Positions 9,882 through 20,364 of a DNA stretch of 64,000 nucleotides are shown here, piece after piece. Made by a program: the position numbers and the translations under genes. This DNA comes from Mesorhizobium sp. LHD-90 (GTDB lineage Bacteria > Pseudomonadota > Alphaproteobacteria > Rhizobiales > Rhizobiaceae): assembly GCF_030929505.1 (NCBI RefSeq), contig NZ_JAVFVV010000009.1:1-64000 (forward strand), in the 5' to 3' direction. Numbering within the stretch: position 1 is the stretch's first letter; every line of letters begins with the position of its first letter. The notes beneath the pieces are model-generated. The model did not search any database. It worked only from the letters and a program-made list of their open reading frames with translations, and was not told where the DNA came from.

Positions 9882-10847
9882 GTGGTGGCGGAAACGGCGG
9901 TCTCCTCTTCGTCCGGCCTCGCGGCGGCTCAGCCGGCGCCAGCGACTTCCAACTCGCTCCTGAACGCCATCACCAGCCGGCTGGTCATCATCGTCCCTTA
10001 CCTCTGGCTGCTGTTCTTCTTCCTCATCCCCTTCGCCATCGTCTTCAAGATTTCGCTGTCGCAGACGGCGATCGCCATGCCGCCCTATACGCCGGTCTTC
10101 GGCGTCGACGGCTTTTTCGACGCGCTGAGCCAGCTCAATTTCGACAACTATGTCTGGCTGACCGAGGATGCCCTTTATTTCAACGCCTATGTGTCGAGCG
10201 TCATCATCGCCGCGATCTCGACCTTCCTGGCGCTGCTGATCGCCTATCCGATCGCCTACGGCATGGCGCGTGCGCCGACGACCATCCGCCCGACCCTGCT
10301 GATGCTGGTGATACTGCCGTTCTGGACCAGCTTCCTGATCCGCGTCTACGCCTGGATCGGTATATTGAAGCCGGAAGGCCTGCTCAACCAGGTGCTGCTG
10401 GCGACGGGCATCATCGACGAGCCGCTCATCATCCTCAACACCCACATCGCGATCTTCATCGGCATCGTCTATTCCTACCTGCCCTTCATGGTGCTGCCGC
10501 TCTATTCGTCGCTGGAAAAGATGGACTATTCGCTGATCGAGGCGGCGCAGGACCTCGGCTGCCCGCCCATCAGCGCCTTCTGGAAGATCACCTTCCCGCT
10601 GTCGCTTCCGGGCGTCGTCGCCGGCTGCATGCTGGTGTTCATCCCGGCCGTCGGCGAGTTCGTTATCCCCGACCTGCTCGGCGGCTCGGAGACGCTGATG
10701 ATCGGCAAGACCTTGTGGAACGAATTCTTCAACAATCGGGACTGGCCCGTTTCGTCGGCGGTGGCGGTGATCCTGCTGCTGCTGCTGATCGTGCCCATCA
10801 TGATCTTCCAGAGCGCCCAGGCGCGCGCCCAGGAACAGGGGCGTTGA
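9882..10847 (+). CDS. potH: polyamine ABC transporter permease
   Basis: An inner-membrane permease of 321 residues with about six hydrophobic segments and the EAA loop EAAQDLGCPPISAFWKITFP, which docks to the ATPase. It starts with GTG: two adjacent GTG codons (9882, 9885) follow AGGAGG, and 9885 has the better spacing. The cytoplasmic N-terminus is Ser/Ala/Pro-rich. Its TGA is one base before the potI ATG, so the two permease genes are translationally linked. Confidence 0.92.
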   Translation: MVAETAVSSSSGLAAAQPAPATSNSLLNAITSRLVIIVPYLWLLFFFLIPFAIVFKISLSQTAIAMPPYTPVFGVDGFFDALSQLNFDNYVWLTEDALYFNAYVSSVIIAAISTFLALLIAYPIAYGMARAPTTIRPTLLMLVILPFWTSFLIRVYAWIGILKPEGLLNQVLLATGIIDEPLIILNTHIAIFIGIVYSYLPFMVLPLYSSLEKMDYSLIEAAQDLGCPPISAFWKITFPLSLPGVVAGCMLVFIPAVGEFVIPDLLGGSETLMIGKTLWNEFFNNRDWPVSSAVAVILLLLLIVPIMIFQSAQARAQEQGR

Positions 10848-10848
10848 G

Positions 10849-11667
10849 ATGAGCGGGAACTGGAGCCGTTTCAACATCGCCTCGATCGTGCTGGGGTTCG
10901 CCTTCCTCTATTTGCCGATCGTGCTGCTCGTCATCTTCTCCTTCAACGAGTCGAAGCTGGTCACCGTCTGGGGCGGCTTCTCGACAAAATGGTATGTGTC
11001 GCTGTTCCACAATCAGGGCCTGATGGACGCCGCCTGGGTGACGCTGCGCGTCGGCGTCATCTCGGCGACGGTGGCGACCGTGCTGGGCACGCTCGCCGCG
11101 CTGGCGCTGACCCGCTACACGCGGTTTCGCGGGCGAATCCTGTTTTCCGGCATGGTGTTCGCGCCGCTGGTCATGCCGGAGGTGATCACCGGCCTGTCGC
11201 TGCTGCTGCTGTTCGTGGCGGTCGGCTTCGACCGCGGCTTCCTCACGGTGACCCTCGCCCACATCACCTTCTCGATGTGCTTCGTGGCGGTGGTGGTGCA
11301 GTCGCGGCTGATGACCTTCGACCGCTCGCTCGAGGAAGCGGCGATGGATCTTGGCGCGCCGCCGGTAAAGACCTTTTTCCAGATCACCCTGCCGGTGATC
11401 CTGCCGGCCATCGTCTCTGGCTGGATGCTGGCCTTCACGCTCTCCATCGACGACCTGGTCATATCGAGCTTCACCTCGGGGCCGGGCGCCACCACGCTGC
11501 CGATGAAGATCTATTCCCAGGTGCGCCTCGGCGTCACGCCGGAGATCAACGCCGCCTGCACGCTGATGATCGCCGTGGTCGCGGTCGGCGTCATCGCCGC
11601 TTCGGTCGCCAACAAGCGCCGCGAGGTACAGCGGGCGCGCGACGAGCAGGCCGCACAGCGTGGGTAA
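10849..11667 (+). CDS. potI: polyamine ABC transporter permease
   Basis: The second permease subunit, 272 residues with about six membrane helices and the EAA loop EEAAMDLGAPPVKTFFQITL. It pairs with PotH to form the channel. It is the last gene of potFGHI and ends seven bases before the convergent AsmA-family gene, leaving no room for a separate terminator. Confidence 0.92.
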   Translation: MSGNWSRFNIASIVLGFAFLYLPIVLLVIFSFNESKLVTVWGGFSTKWYVSLFHNQGLMDAAWVTLRVGVISATVATVLGTLAALALTRYTRFRGRILFSGMVFAPLVMPEVITGLSLLLLFVAVGFDRGFLTVTLAHITFSMCFVAVVVQSRLMTFDRSLEEAAMDLGAPPVKTFFQITLPVILPAIVSGWMLAFTLSIDDLVISSFTSGPGATTLPMKIYSQVRLGVTPEINAACTLMIAVVAVGVIAASVANKRREVQRARDEQAAQRG

Positions 11668-11674
11668 GTAAACC

Positions 11675-13510
11675 TCAGTTCCCGCCGGCCGCGGGCGAAA
11701 TGAACGGCGCGCTCCACGAGCCGCCGACGAAAAAGGCAGCGTCGGCGGTCGGCTGCTCGCCGCCGGCGGGCAGGGGACCGACGCCGCCGGTCAGCGCCAG
11801 GCTACGGTCGGCGTAGGACGCCAGCCCCGAAATCCACATCCTGCGCTGACCGAAGCGCGCTTCCGCCTGGTCGATGCTGGCGACGCCGCCGGCGACGGTC
11901 CCCTTGATGTCGAAAGCGTCGATGTCGAGGCTCGCGGCCGAAACCTCGTCCAGCGGAAAGAAGCCGCCTTTGCGGCTGCGGTCGAGAAAGGCCGGCAGGT
12001 CGAAAGCCGACAGCGTGCCTGGCCCGAAGCGCGCCGAGAATTTGCCCTTTGCGTCCTTCATCGCCGACTGGATGTCGGCGCCTCGGCCGGCGATGTCGAC
12101 CGTCATCGAGCCGGTGGCCGACGGAACGAGCCGTGTCATGCCCAGGGCGGCGCCGATGGCTTCGCCGTCGACGCGCGCGGCGGATGCCCGCAAGGTCATG
12201 ACAGTGCCGTCGGCCTTGCGGTCGAAGCGCAGCCTCGCCTCCAACTCGCCGCCGAGCAAGCGCGCATCCAGTATGTCGAAGGAATCGAACTCGTCCTGCA
12301 ACCGCACGGCGGCCGCCACCTCCGCCATCGCGAATGGTCCGGCGGTCGCGTTGGACGCTGAAAGCCTGAGGTCGAGCACCAGCCCGCGAAGCCATTGCAA
12401 GGCAGGCGCCGAGTGCGCGCCCCGGTCCTGCGTGGCAAGCGGCAGAAGCACTTCGAACAGCGTGCCCAGGTTGAGCGTGTCGAAGGCGAGCGACCCGGAA
12501 ACCGCGATCCGCCCCTCCCGGGTCGCCAGCTCGGCCGCGCCGGCGCCGGTGCCGCCCTCCACCTGCAAGCTGGCGCCGTCGAGCTTGAGGCGGCGCGGAT
12601 CGCCGGACACGGCGCCCGAGATTGTTACCGTCTGCAGCTTTTCCCATTCTGGCGGCTCTACGCCGGCCCATCCGGCGAGCCTTCCGAACGACGCCGTGGC
12701 GGCCGTCATCCGGCCGTCGACGAAAACCTCGCCGGCGAGATTGGCCACGCCGGCGAAGGAGGCGCTGCCGAGCGCCGAAACGACGCTCAGCGTGACCGGC
12801 GCGCTGCCCCCGGCAAACAACAGCATGGGCTGGGCGCTTTCGGCGACCACCTTGATCGTCTCGCCCTGCCAGATACCCTGCGCCTCGACGCTGCCGGCGC
12901 CGTCCAGCGTCGGCCACTCGACCGCGCCGGCGATGCCAGTGACCAGCGGCGCGCCATCGGCGCTGCCGTCGTCGAGCAGGATTTTGCCGTCCTCGACGCG
13001 GATGCTGCCGAACGGGCTGGTGGGCATCGGCGGTTTCGGCGTGCCGGGGTCGGCTTGCCTGGCCACGGCGTCTCGCGCCTTGTCGATGGCCGCGCGGATG
13101 CGGCCCTTGCCAGCCAGCGTTTGCCATATTCCGCGTTCTGGATCCGCACCGATCCACAATGCCGGACGTTCCAGGCGCGCCGAAGTGATCACGGCGTCGC
13201 CGCGCATCGCCGCCAGCGCCGACAATTCGATGTCGACGCGGTCGACCGTTCCGACCGGGCGCTCGCCGGCCGCGTCCACGTCCGTGAAGGATACGTCCCT
13301 GAGCACGGCTTTGAATCGCGGCCAGACTTCGACGCGGGGAGAGCCTTCGATCCGGACCGTGTAGCCGCTCCAGGCGCCGATCTCCTCGGCGATGCGGTCG
13401 CGCACGATGCGGGTGGAGGCTATGTAGGGGACCGCCACGGCGAGGACGGCGATGAGAACGGCCGCGACGGCCAGCGCCCACAAACTCCTCCTGATCGTCC
13501 GTGCTGGCAT
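11675..13510 (-). CDS. AsmA-family protein
   Basis: A 611-residue protein with one N-terminal membrane helix (about residues 8-28) and a long beta-rich periplasmic part, the AsmA layout. AsmA-like proteins are thought to move phospholipid between membranes or support outer-membrane assembly. The N-terminal AsmA motif RDRIAEEIGAWSGYTVRIEG follows the helix. ATG 13510 puts the membrane helix at the very N-terminus; upstream extension is improbable coding. It stands alone, convergent with potI. Confidence 0.85.
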   Translation of the reverse strand: MPARTIRRSLWALAVAAVLIAVLAVAVPYIASTRIVRDRIAEEIGAWSGYTVRIEGSPRVEVWPRFKAVLRDVSFTDVDAAGERPVGTVDRVDIELSALAAMRGDAVITSARLERPALWIGADPERGIWQTLAGKGRIRAAIDKARDAVARQADPGTPKPPMPTSPFGSIRVEDGKILLDDGSADGAPLVTGIAGAVEWPTLDGAGSVEAQGIWQGETIKVVAESAQPMLLFAGGSAPVTLSVVSALGSASFAGVANLAGEVFVDGRMTAATASFGRLAGWAGVEPPEWEKLQTVTISGAVSGDPRRLKLDGASLQVEGGTGAGAAELATREGRIAVSGSLAFDTLNLGTLFEVLLPLATQDRGAHSAPALQWLRGLVLDLRLSASNATAGPFAMAEVAAAVRLQDEFDSFDILDARLLGGELEARLRFDRKADGTVMTLRASAARVDGEAIGAALGMTRLVPSATGSMTVDIAGRGADIQSAMKDAKGKFSARFGPGTLSAFDLPAFLDRSRKGGFFPLDEVSAASLDIDAFDIKGTVAGGVASIDQAEARFGQRRMWISGLASYADRSLALTGGVGPLPAGGEQPTADAAFFVGGSWSAPFISPAAGGN

Positions 13511-13644
13511 GGTTCCGTCCGGTTGCGCCGCTGCGAAGCGTGTCAGGCCGGGTTTAGAGCAAGACGCGCCGGGATTGAAGCCAATGCCGGTTCGGGAAGG
13601 AATCCGGGCTCCGATGTCCTGGGGACAAACGGCGCGCGACAGGT

Positions 13645-13881
13645 TCAACTGCCGATACGTCGCCCGATGCCTTCGGCCAGCAATGTCGTTGGCCGGTCCA
13701 GTTCATTGAGTGTCTTGGCGTAGGAGACGAAAGCGTCGTGCCCCTCGCGCACCGCATCCTCCGGCGTCTCGCAGTCGGCGATGCAGCCCGGATAGTCGGG
13801 AAATTCAATAAGATACCCGCCACCCTCTTCGGCCGTGAGAGGACGGATTTTAAAGCACGGGAGCTCGCTGGCATCGGTCAT
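13645..13881 (-). CDS. HicB-like antitoxin domain protein (no HicA partner)
   Basis: A 78-residue protein of the HicB/UPF0150 fold with the characteristic EGGGYLIEFPDYPGCIADCE and the following ETPEDAVREG helix. In HicAB systems HicB blocks the HicA RNase. There is no HicA-sized gene on either side. The C-terminal DNA-binding ribbon-helix-helix of longer HicB proteins is absent. It lies nine bases after the XRE antitoxin gene, on the same strand, so it appears to be the third gene of a toxin-antitoxin operon. Its role there is open. Confidence 0.75.
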   Translation of the reverse strand: MTDASELPCFKIRPLTAEEGGGYLIEFPDYPGCIADCETPEDAVREGHDAFVSYAKTLNELDRPTTLLAEGIGRRIGS

Positions 13882-13890
13882 CGCGACCTT

Positions 13891-14208
13891 CTAACGAACC
13901 ATATGCACCGAAATCGAGCCGGCATCGTGGCTGCGCGGCCGGATCATGATTTCAATGTCCTGATCCAATGCGGTCAGGAAATGCATCAGTCTTTCCACGG
14001 AAAAACCGTCGAGCCGATAGTTAATGAGTGCCGAAACCTTGGGTTGCGGTATGTCGAGCAGGGACGCGACATCGACCTGCTTCAGCTTGCGGGCCTGGAC
14101 GATCTCGGCGATGGCCATCGCCAGACGCGTCTTGGTCTGCCGCTCCCCGGCATCGGGAAGCCCGAGATCGGCAAAGACATTGCTGCTGCCGTGAGTGATA
14201 TCGCTCAT
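13891..14208 (-). CDS. XRE-family antitoxin (HigA-like)
   Basis: A 105-residue protein with a helix-turn-helix of about residues 28-85 (LKQVDVASLLDIPQPKVSAL). It is the COG5606 type that partners phage Gp49-like RelE toxins. The start codon overlaps the toxin stop by four bases (ATGA), so the two are translationally coupled in toxin-first order, as in higBA. It probably neutralises the toxin and represses the operon. Confidence 0.85.
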   Translation of the reverse strand: MSDITHGSSNVFADLGLPDAGERQTKTRLAMAIAEIVQARKLKQVDVASLLDIPQPKVSALINYRLDGFSVERLMHFLTALDQDIEIMIRPRSHDAGSISVHMVR

Positions 14209-14588
14209 CCTCGTCTCCCTTCCCTGTTCGCCTCATAGTCCGCTTTCGCTCGCTTCAAGCGTTCGCTCACCAGATCCACATCGGTCTTGGCGGTTCGGAC
14301 GCCCGAAGGTGACTTCTTCTGAAAGGCGTGCAGCACATAGATGACGCCTTCGAAACGGACGGTATAGACTGCCCGATAGGTGTCGCCATCGTAGCGCTCC
14401 ACCACTTCAAGAACTCCGGGGCCCTCGCCTTTCCAGGGCTTGGCATTCGGGTGCTTGCCGCCGAGTTGCGCAACGCCCAAAGCGTATCCCATGTCGCTCC
14501 GGACCCCTTCCGGAAACCCCATGAAATCGGCCTTGGCGGAGCCAACCCAATGAAGCGGGTATTGTGCAAGCCGAGGCGGTCGAGACAT
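14205..14588 (-). CDS. RelE/HigB-like toxin (phage Gp49-like)
   Basis: A 127-residue basic protein of the RelE/ParE superfamily, Gp49/HigB branch. The core strands VVERYDGDTYRAVYTVRFE and YVLHAFQKKS carry the family pattern, including the C-terminal HAFQKKSPSG segment. Such toxins cut mRNA at the ribosome. First gene of the operon; a GGGGAA ribosome site precedes ATG 14588. Its promoter lies in the AT-rich stretch 14590-14640, in front of the divergent acetoacetyl-CoA synthetase gene. Confidence 0.85.
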   Translation of the reverse strand: MSRPPRLAQYPLHWVGSAKADFMGFPEGVRSDMGYALGVAQLGGKHPNAKPWKGEGPGVLEVVERYDGDTYRAVYTVRFEGVIYVLHAFQKKSPSGVRTAKTDVDLVSERLKRAKADYEANREGRRG

Positions 14589-14750
14589 TTCCCCAAATAT
14601 CCCTGAATTGGTATATTTTCAAGTGAAGCAGCGCGATGTTCCACACGCGCAGACGCGGGCCTCAACCTTGTCAGCTTCCGGACAGATACCCTGCTTCTTG
14701 CGCTTGTGCGGCGCAATATGCATAAGCGCTGCATCGCTGGGAGGATGAGC

Positions 14751-16709
<1,959 letters not shown>

Positions 16710-16834
16710 TCGGCATGCCCTATGGTTAACAGTTGCTGAAGCCGGAATTTACCTCGTTTTCAGAGGTGGAACATTTCGGTAAACATTTTTCCGATCCGGC
16801 AAGGTTTTGTTAACGAAAGGTGGGCGATAGTCTC

Positions 16835-16947
16835 TGCAACTTGAGGGAGAGATCCCTGTCCTCCAGTTCCGGCGGACTCCTGCTTGCTCAAGCCCCGTTG
16901 TAACAGCATCCCAAGCTGAGGCGTCCGCAAGGGCGCCTTTTTCTTTT
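16835..16947 (+). ncRNA. candidate small RNA ending in a strong terminator
   Basis: About 120 bases after the synthetase gene lies a region without a coding frame that ends in a textbook Rho-independent terminator. The stem AGGCGTCC (16919-16926) and GGGCGCCT (16931-16938) close a GCAA loop, with TTTTTCTTTT after it. Upstream, CTTGAG (16840) and CTCAAG (16887) can enclose smaller stems such as GGGA/TCCC. It could be an independent RNA or the processed 3' end of the synthetase message. I cannot match it to a named family, and the 5' end given is a guess. Confidence 0.45.
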
Positions 16948-17117
16948 GCTTCTTAACGCGCTGCCCGCCCGGTCGCGATGGACCCGACTGGAAACCGCCG
17001 GCGACGTCGACGGTGAGGTTCGCGCGCCCTTGCCGACCACGTCGAAAACGAATGCCACGGGCCTCCACGGCAAGCCGGAAACGCCGGAAGGAAGGTGAAT
17101 CGGGTGCTTTTCGAGGT

Positions 17118-17198
17118 CTTTTTGAAGCCCGTTGCGCGGTCTCGGCGCTGCCGCCGGAACAAGATGTTGAAATCCCTCGATCTTCCCGACTTCACGCG
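17118..17198. repeat. dispersed palindromic element, copy 1
   Basis: TTTTTGAAGCCCGTTGCG (17118-17135) and CCCGACTTCACGCG (17185-17198) are imperfect inverted ends about 80 bases apart. The same pair of ends, in the same order, occurs at 62736-62815. The rest of the gap between the synthetase gene and fbpB (16948-17292) shows nothing else I can name. Confidence 0.45.
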
Positions 17199-17292
17199 CC
17201 GGGCGGGAGCGCAAGCGAAAAACGTCGGTACGAAGACAGGACACTCATACGCGGCGTCCCGTTCGGGAAGAATATGGAAGCAGAATCAACGT

Positions 17293-18993
17293 CTAAAGAA
17301 AGGCGTCCTGGTCGCGCGCCAGCGCCCGCGACAACAGCACGACCGGAACCGTGGCGGTGGCGATGATCAGCAGCGCGGCGATCGCCCCGTCCTCGACCAC
17401 AGCCCGCGAGGCATTCTCGTAGACCAGCGTCGCCAGCGTGTTGAAACCGAACGGCCTCAGCAGGATGGTGGCCGAAAGCTCCTTCACCGTATCGACGAAA
17501 ACCAGCACCAATGCCGTCAGGATGGCCGGTTTCAGCAGCGGCGCGAGGATCGATACGGCGCTGCCGAGTGGCGATTTTCCCAGGCTGCGCGCCGCGTCGT
17601 CGAGGTTGGACGGCAGTTTTTCGATGCCCGAGCGCACCGCGCCTTCCGCCAGTGCAAGGAAGCGGATCGTGCAGGCGAGGACTACCGCCGCGGCCGATCC
17701 GGTCAGCAGCAGTCCGGTCGAAAAGCCGAGGTATTCCCGTGCGATAGCGTCTATGCGGTTGTCGAATTGCGCCAGCGAGAACAACAGGCCGAGACCCAGG
17801 ATCGTTCCGGGCAGGGCGTAGCCGACCGAGGCGACGCGGACCACGGAGCGCATTGGCGCTGACCGCGACACCCTCACCGCATAAAGCAGGAAAAGTGCCA
17901 GCGAGACGGTCAGCAGTGCGGTGACGCTGGCCGTCAGCACGGAGTTCAGAAAGGCTTTTCCAAGGTCGGCATTGATCAGATAATCCAGCCGCCGCGAGGC
18001 GTAGCGCCCGAACACCCAGAGCGGCACGCCGAAGCCGAGCAGCACCGGCGCGGCAACCGCAGCCAGCGCCGTCAATCCCTTGAAACCTTTGAGTTTTGTG
18101 CGGGGAGGGCGGGCCTTCAACTGTGTCGCCCGGGCATTGTGGAAACGCTGCAAGCGCCGCGCGAACTGCTCGCAGGCAAGCAGCGCCAGCACCACAAGCA
18201 GCATCAGCATGGCCAGTTGCGCCGCGCCCTCCAGGCTGCTGCGGTTGATCCAGGTCGTGTAGATCGCCGAGGTCAGCGTGCGTACCCCGAGATATTCGGC
18301 GACGCCGATGTCGTTGATCGTCTCCATCAGCACCAGCACGACGCCGGCGGCGATCGCCGGTCGCGCCACCGGCAAAAGCACGCGGAAGAACACGCGCGCC
18401 GGCCCGGCGCCCAGCGTGCGCGCCACGTCGCCTATGTTGCGGCCCTGCATGAGAAAGACGAAGCGGCTGGTCAGGTAGACGTAGGGGTAGAGCACCGAGG
18501 TGAGCACGAATGCCGCACCAGGCGTCGTGCGCAGGTCGGGAAACCAGTAGTCCTGCGGCGTATGGAAGCCGAAGATGGCGCGCAGCGCCGACTGCACTGG
18601 CCCGGTGAACAGGAAAAACTCGCCGAAGGCATAGGCCGCGAGGTAGGGCGGTACGGCCAGCGGCAGCACCAGCGCCCAGGAGGCGAGCCGGCGCAGCGGG
18701 AAATCGAATGCGACGATCAGCCAGGCGGCGGTGACGCCGATCAGCGCCGTGCCGGCCGACACCATGGCGATCAGCGCGGCGGTGGTGACAGCCGCCGTGG
18801 GCAGCACGTTGGCGGCTAGATGCGGCCAGTCCTCTCCGCTGCCTGAAAGCGCGATGACGGTAAGGGCCGCGATCGGCGTCAACACCACGGCCGAGATCGC
18901 CAGCGCGGCGGCAAGCATCAGCGGATGCCGGATGCGGCGCACGGGCCGTCCTTCCGAGACCCGTTCGAGGCCGGTCGCGGCCGTCATTCCCAT
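17293..18993 (-). CDS. fbpB: iron(III) ABC transporter permease
   Basis: A 566-residue double-length permease with about twelve membrane helices and two EAA-type loops, one in each half (first near ARTLGAGPARVFFRVLLP, second near AARSLGKSPLGSAVSIL). This is the FbpB/SfuB organisation in which one chain forms the whole channel. It follows fbpA on the same strand and would import Fe3+ delivered by it. No ATPase gene follows; the gene ends in front of the convergent synthetase region. The start is uncertain: ATG 18993 or 18987, neither with a strong ribosome site. Confidence 0.88.
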   Translation of the reverse strand: MGMTAATGLERVSEGRPVRRIRHPLMLAAALAISAVVLTPIAALTVIALSGSGEDWPHLAANVLPTAAVTTAALIAMVSAGTALIGVTAAWLIVAFDFPLRRLASWALVLPLAVPPYLAAYAFGEFFLFTGPVQSALRAIFGFHTPQDYWFPDLRTTPGAAFVLTSVLYPYVYLTSRFVFLMQGRNIGDVARTLGAGPARVFFRVLLPVARPAIAAGVVLVLMETINDIGVAEYLGVRTLTSAIYTTWINRSSLEGAAQLAMLMLLVVLALLACEQFARRLQRFHNARATQLKARPPRTKLKGFKGLTALAAVAAPVLLGFGVPLWVFGRYASRRLDYLINADLGKAFLNSVLTASVTALLTVSLALFLLYAVRVSRSAPMRSVVRVASVGYALPGTILGLGLLFSLAQFDNRIDAIAREYLGFSTGLLLTGSAAAVVLACTIRFLALAEGAVRSGIEKLPSNLDDAARSLGKSPLGSAVSILAPLLKPAILTALVLVFVDTVKELSATILLRPFGFNTLATLVYENASRAVVEDGAIAALLIIATATVPVVLLSRALARDQDAFL

Positions 18994-19024
18994 GATTCGG
19001 ATCGAGGCGTCATCAAGCGGCAAA

Positions 19025-19050
19025 GGCCGGACCGCTTGCGCGGCCCGGCC
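19025..19050 (-). terminator. hairpin between fbpA and fbpB
   Basis: GGCCGG-CCGC (19025-19034) pairs with GCGG-CCGGCC (19039-19050) around a four-base loop; each side has a single unpaired base. On the coding strand it is followed by TTTG. As after potF, a hairpin after the binding-protein gene would lower expression of the permease. Confidence 0.55.
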
Positions 19051-19071
19051 TCTTTCCGGAAAGAACGCAGT

Positions 19072-20121
19072 TTAGCTGCTCGGACCATCGTCCAGGCCGA
19101 CGCGGTCGACCATTTCGGAGGCGGCTTTGCGGTTCTTGGCGATCTCGGCCAGCGGCAGCGTGTCGGCGTTCAGCGGGCCGAACGACTTCACGATTTCCGA
19201 GGGCTCAAGTCCGGGCTCGACCGGGTATTCGAAGGTCTGCTCCGCATAGACCTGCTGGGCCTTGTGGCTCGACAGGAACTGGATCAGCTTGACGGCGTTG
19301 TCGCGGTTCGGCGCGTTCTTGGCGAGTGCGGCGCCCGAAATGTTCACATGCGTACCGCCGTTCTCGAAGGTCGGGAAGATGACGTTGACGGCGTTGCCCC
19401 AGTCCTTCTCCTCCGGGTCCTTCTCATTTGTGCGCATCAGGCCGACATAATAGGTGTTGCCGAGCGCGATGTCGCATTCGCCGGCGAAGATCGCCTTGGC
19501 CTGCGGGCGGTCGCCGCCGTCCGGCTTGCGCGCCAGATTGGCCTTGACGCCCTTCATCCATTCCTCGGTCTTCTCCGGGCCCCAATGGGCGATCGCCGCC
19601 GAGAACAGGGCGAGATTGTAGTCATGCTGGCCCGAGCGGATGCAGATCTTGCCCTTCCACTTGGGATCGGCCAGGTCGGCATAGGTGATGGCGGTGTCCT
19701 TCACGCGGTCCTTCGAAGCATAGACCACGCGGGCGCGCTTGGTGACGCCGAACCAGTGGCCTTCCGGATCGCGATACTCGGCAGGCAGGTTGCCATTGAC
19801 GGTGGCGTCGTCCAGCGCCTGCGTCACGCCCTTTTCCTTGGCGTTGGTGAGCCGCGCGATGTCGACGGTAAGGATCACGTCGGCGGGAGAGTTCGTGCCT
19901 TCGGCGAGGATGCGGTCCTCGAGACCCTTGTCGAGGAACAGCACCTCGGTCTTGATCCCGGTCTCGGCGGTGAAGGCGTCGAGCACCGGCTTGATGATGT
20001 CGGGCTGGCGATAGGAGTAGATGTTGACGGTGCCGTCGGCGAGAGCCGAGCCGGCAAACACTGTTGCGAAGGCAAGGGCGGCGCAACCCGCGATCCTCGA
20101 CCGGAAATGTTCCTTGGTCAT
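19072..20121 (-). CDS. fbpA: iron(III) ABC transporter, periplasmic binding protein
   Basis: A 349-residue FbpA-type ferric-binding protein: signal peptide (about 1-28), mature start VNIYSYRQPDIIKPVLDAF, and the tyrosine pair in GNTYYVGLM that binds Fe3+ in this family. It delivers iron to FbpB. First gene of the fbpA-fbpB operon. Its promoter region holds a near-perfect Irr-box palindrome, so expression should answer to iron and haem status. The matching ATPase must be encoded elsewhere. Confidence 0.92.
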   Translation of the reverse strand: MTKEHFRSRIAGCAALAFATVFAGSALADGTVNIYSYRQPDIIKPVLDAFTAETGIKTEVLFLDKGLEDRILAEGTNSPADVILTVDIARLTNAKEKGVTQALDDATVNGNLPAEYRDPEGHWFGVTKRARVVYASKDRVKDTAITYADLADPKWKGKICIRSGQHDYNLALFSAAIAHWGPEKTEEWMKGVKANLARKPDGGDRPQAKAIFAGECDIALGNTYYVGLMRTNEKDPEEKDWGNAVNVIFPTFENGGTHVNISGAALAKNAPNRDNAVKLIQFLSSHKAQQVYAEQTFEYPVEPGLEPSEIVKSFGPLNADTLPLAEIAKNRKAASEMVDRVGLDDGPSS

Positions 20122-20248
20122 CGTTTTCTCCTGCTCGGCGACGTTTTTCGCCCCGTGTCGGAATGGCTTGGTTTCCCTGTCGGGAACGATCCGACCTATT
20201 GGCGATGTTCTATCCCGCCGTCAATACAAACACCAACAATATCAATAC

Positions 20249-20265
20249 TTTAGAAGAATTCTAAA
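20249..20265. promoter_or_regulatory. Irr-box (ICE)-like palindrome upstream of fbpA
   Basis: TTTAGAAGAATTCTAAA is a perfect inverted repeat, seven bases on each side of GAA, in the AT-rich region 128 bases before the fbpA start. It agrees with the ICE consensus bound by the iron response regulator Irr in rhizobia, as I recall it. The position upstream of an iron importer fits. Confidence 0.7.
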
Positions 20266-20364
20266 CTGGACGAAATCTTACAGCTTTTCAATAAGTTGAC
20301 ACAAACGATCCGGGTTTGCCGTGAGCGCTGAGACGGACCGGCCGCAAAAAACTTCACGAAAAAT

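Noticed and set aside
7506-10877. A 1123-codon open frame antisense to potF, potG and potH
   Set aside because: It mirrors three clear transporter genes. Its protein is rich in Arg, His, Gln and Asp, as expected for the antisense of high-GC genes, and there is no ribosome site.
17095-17862. A 255-codon plus-strand frame between the synthetase gene and fbpB
   Set aside because: It runs into the antisense of fbpB, is Arg/Gln/Asp-rich, and covers a dispersed repeat.
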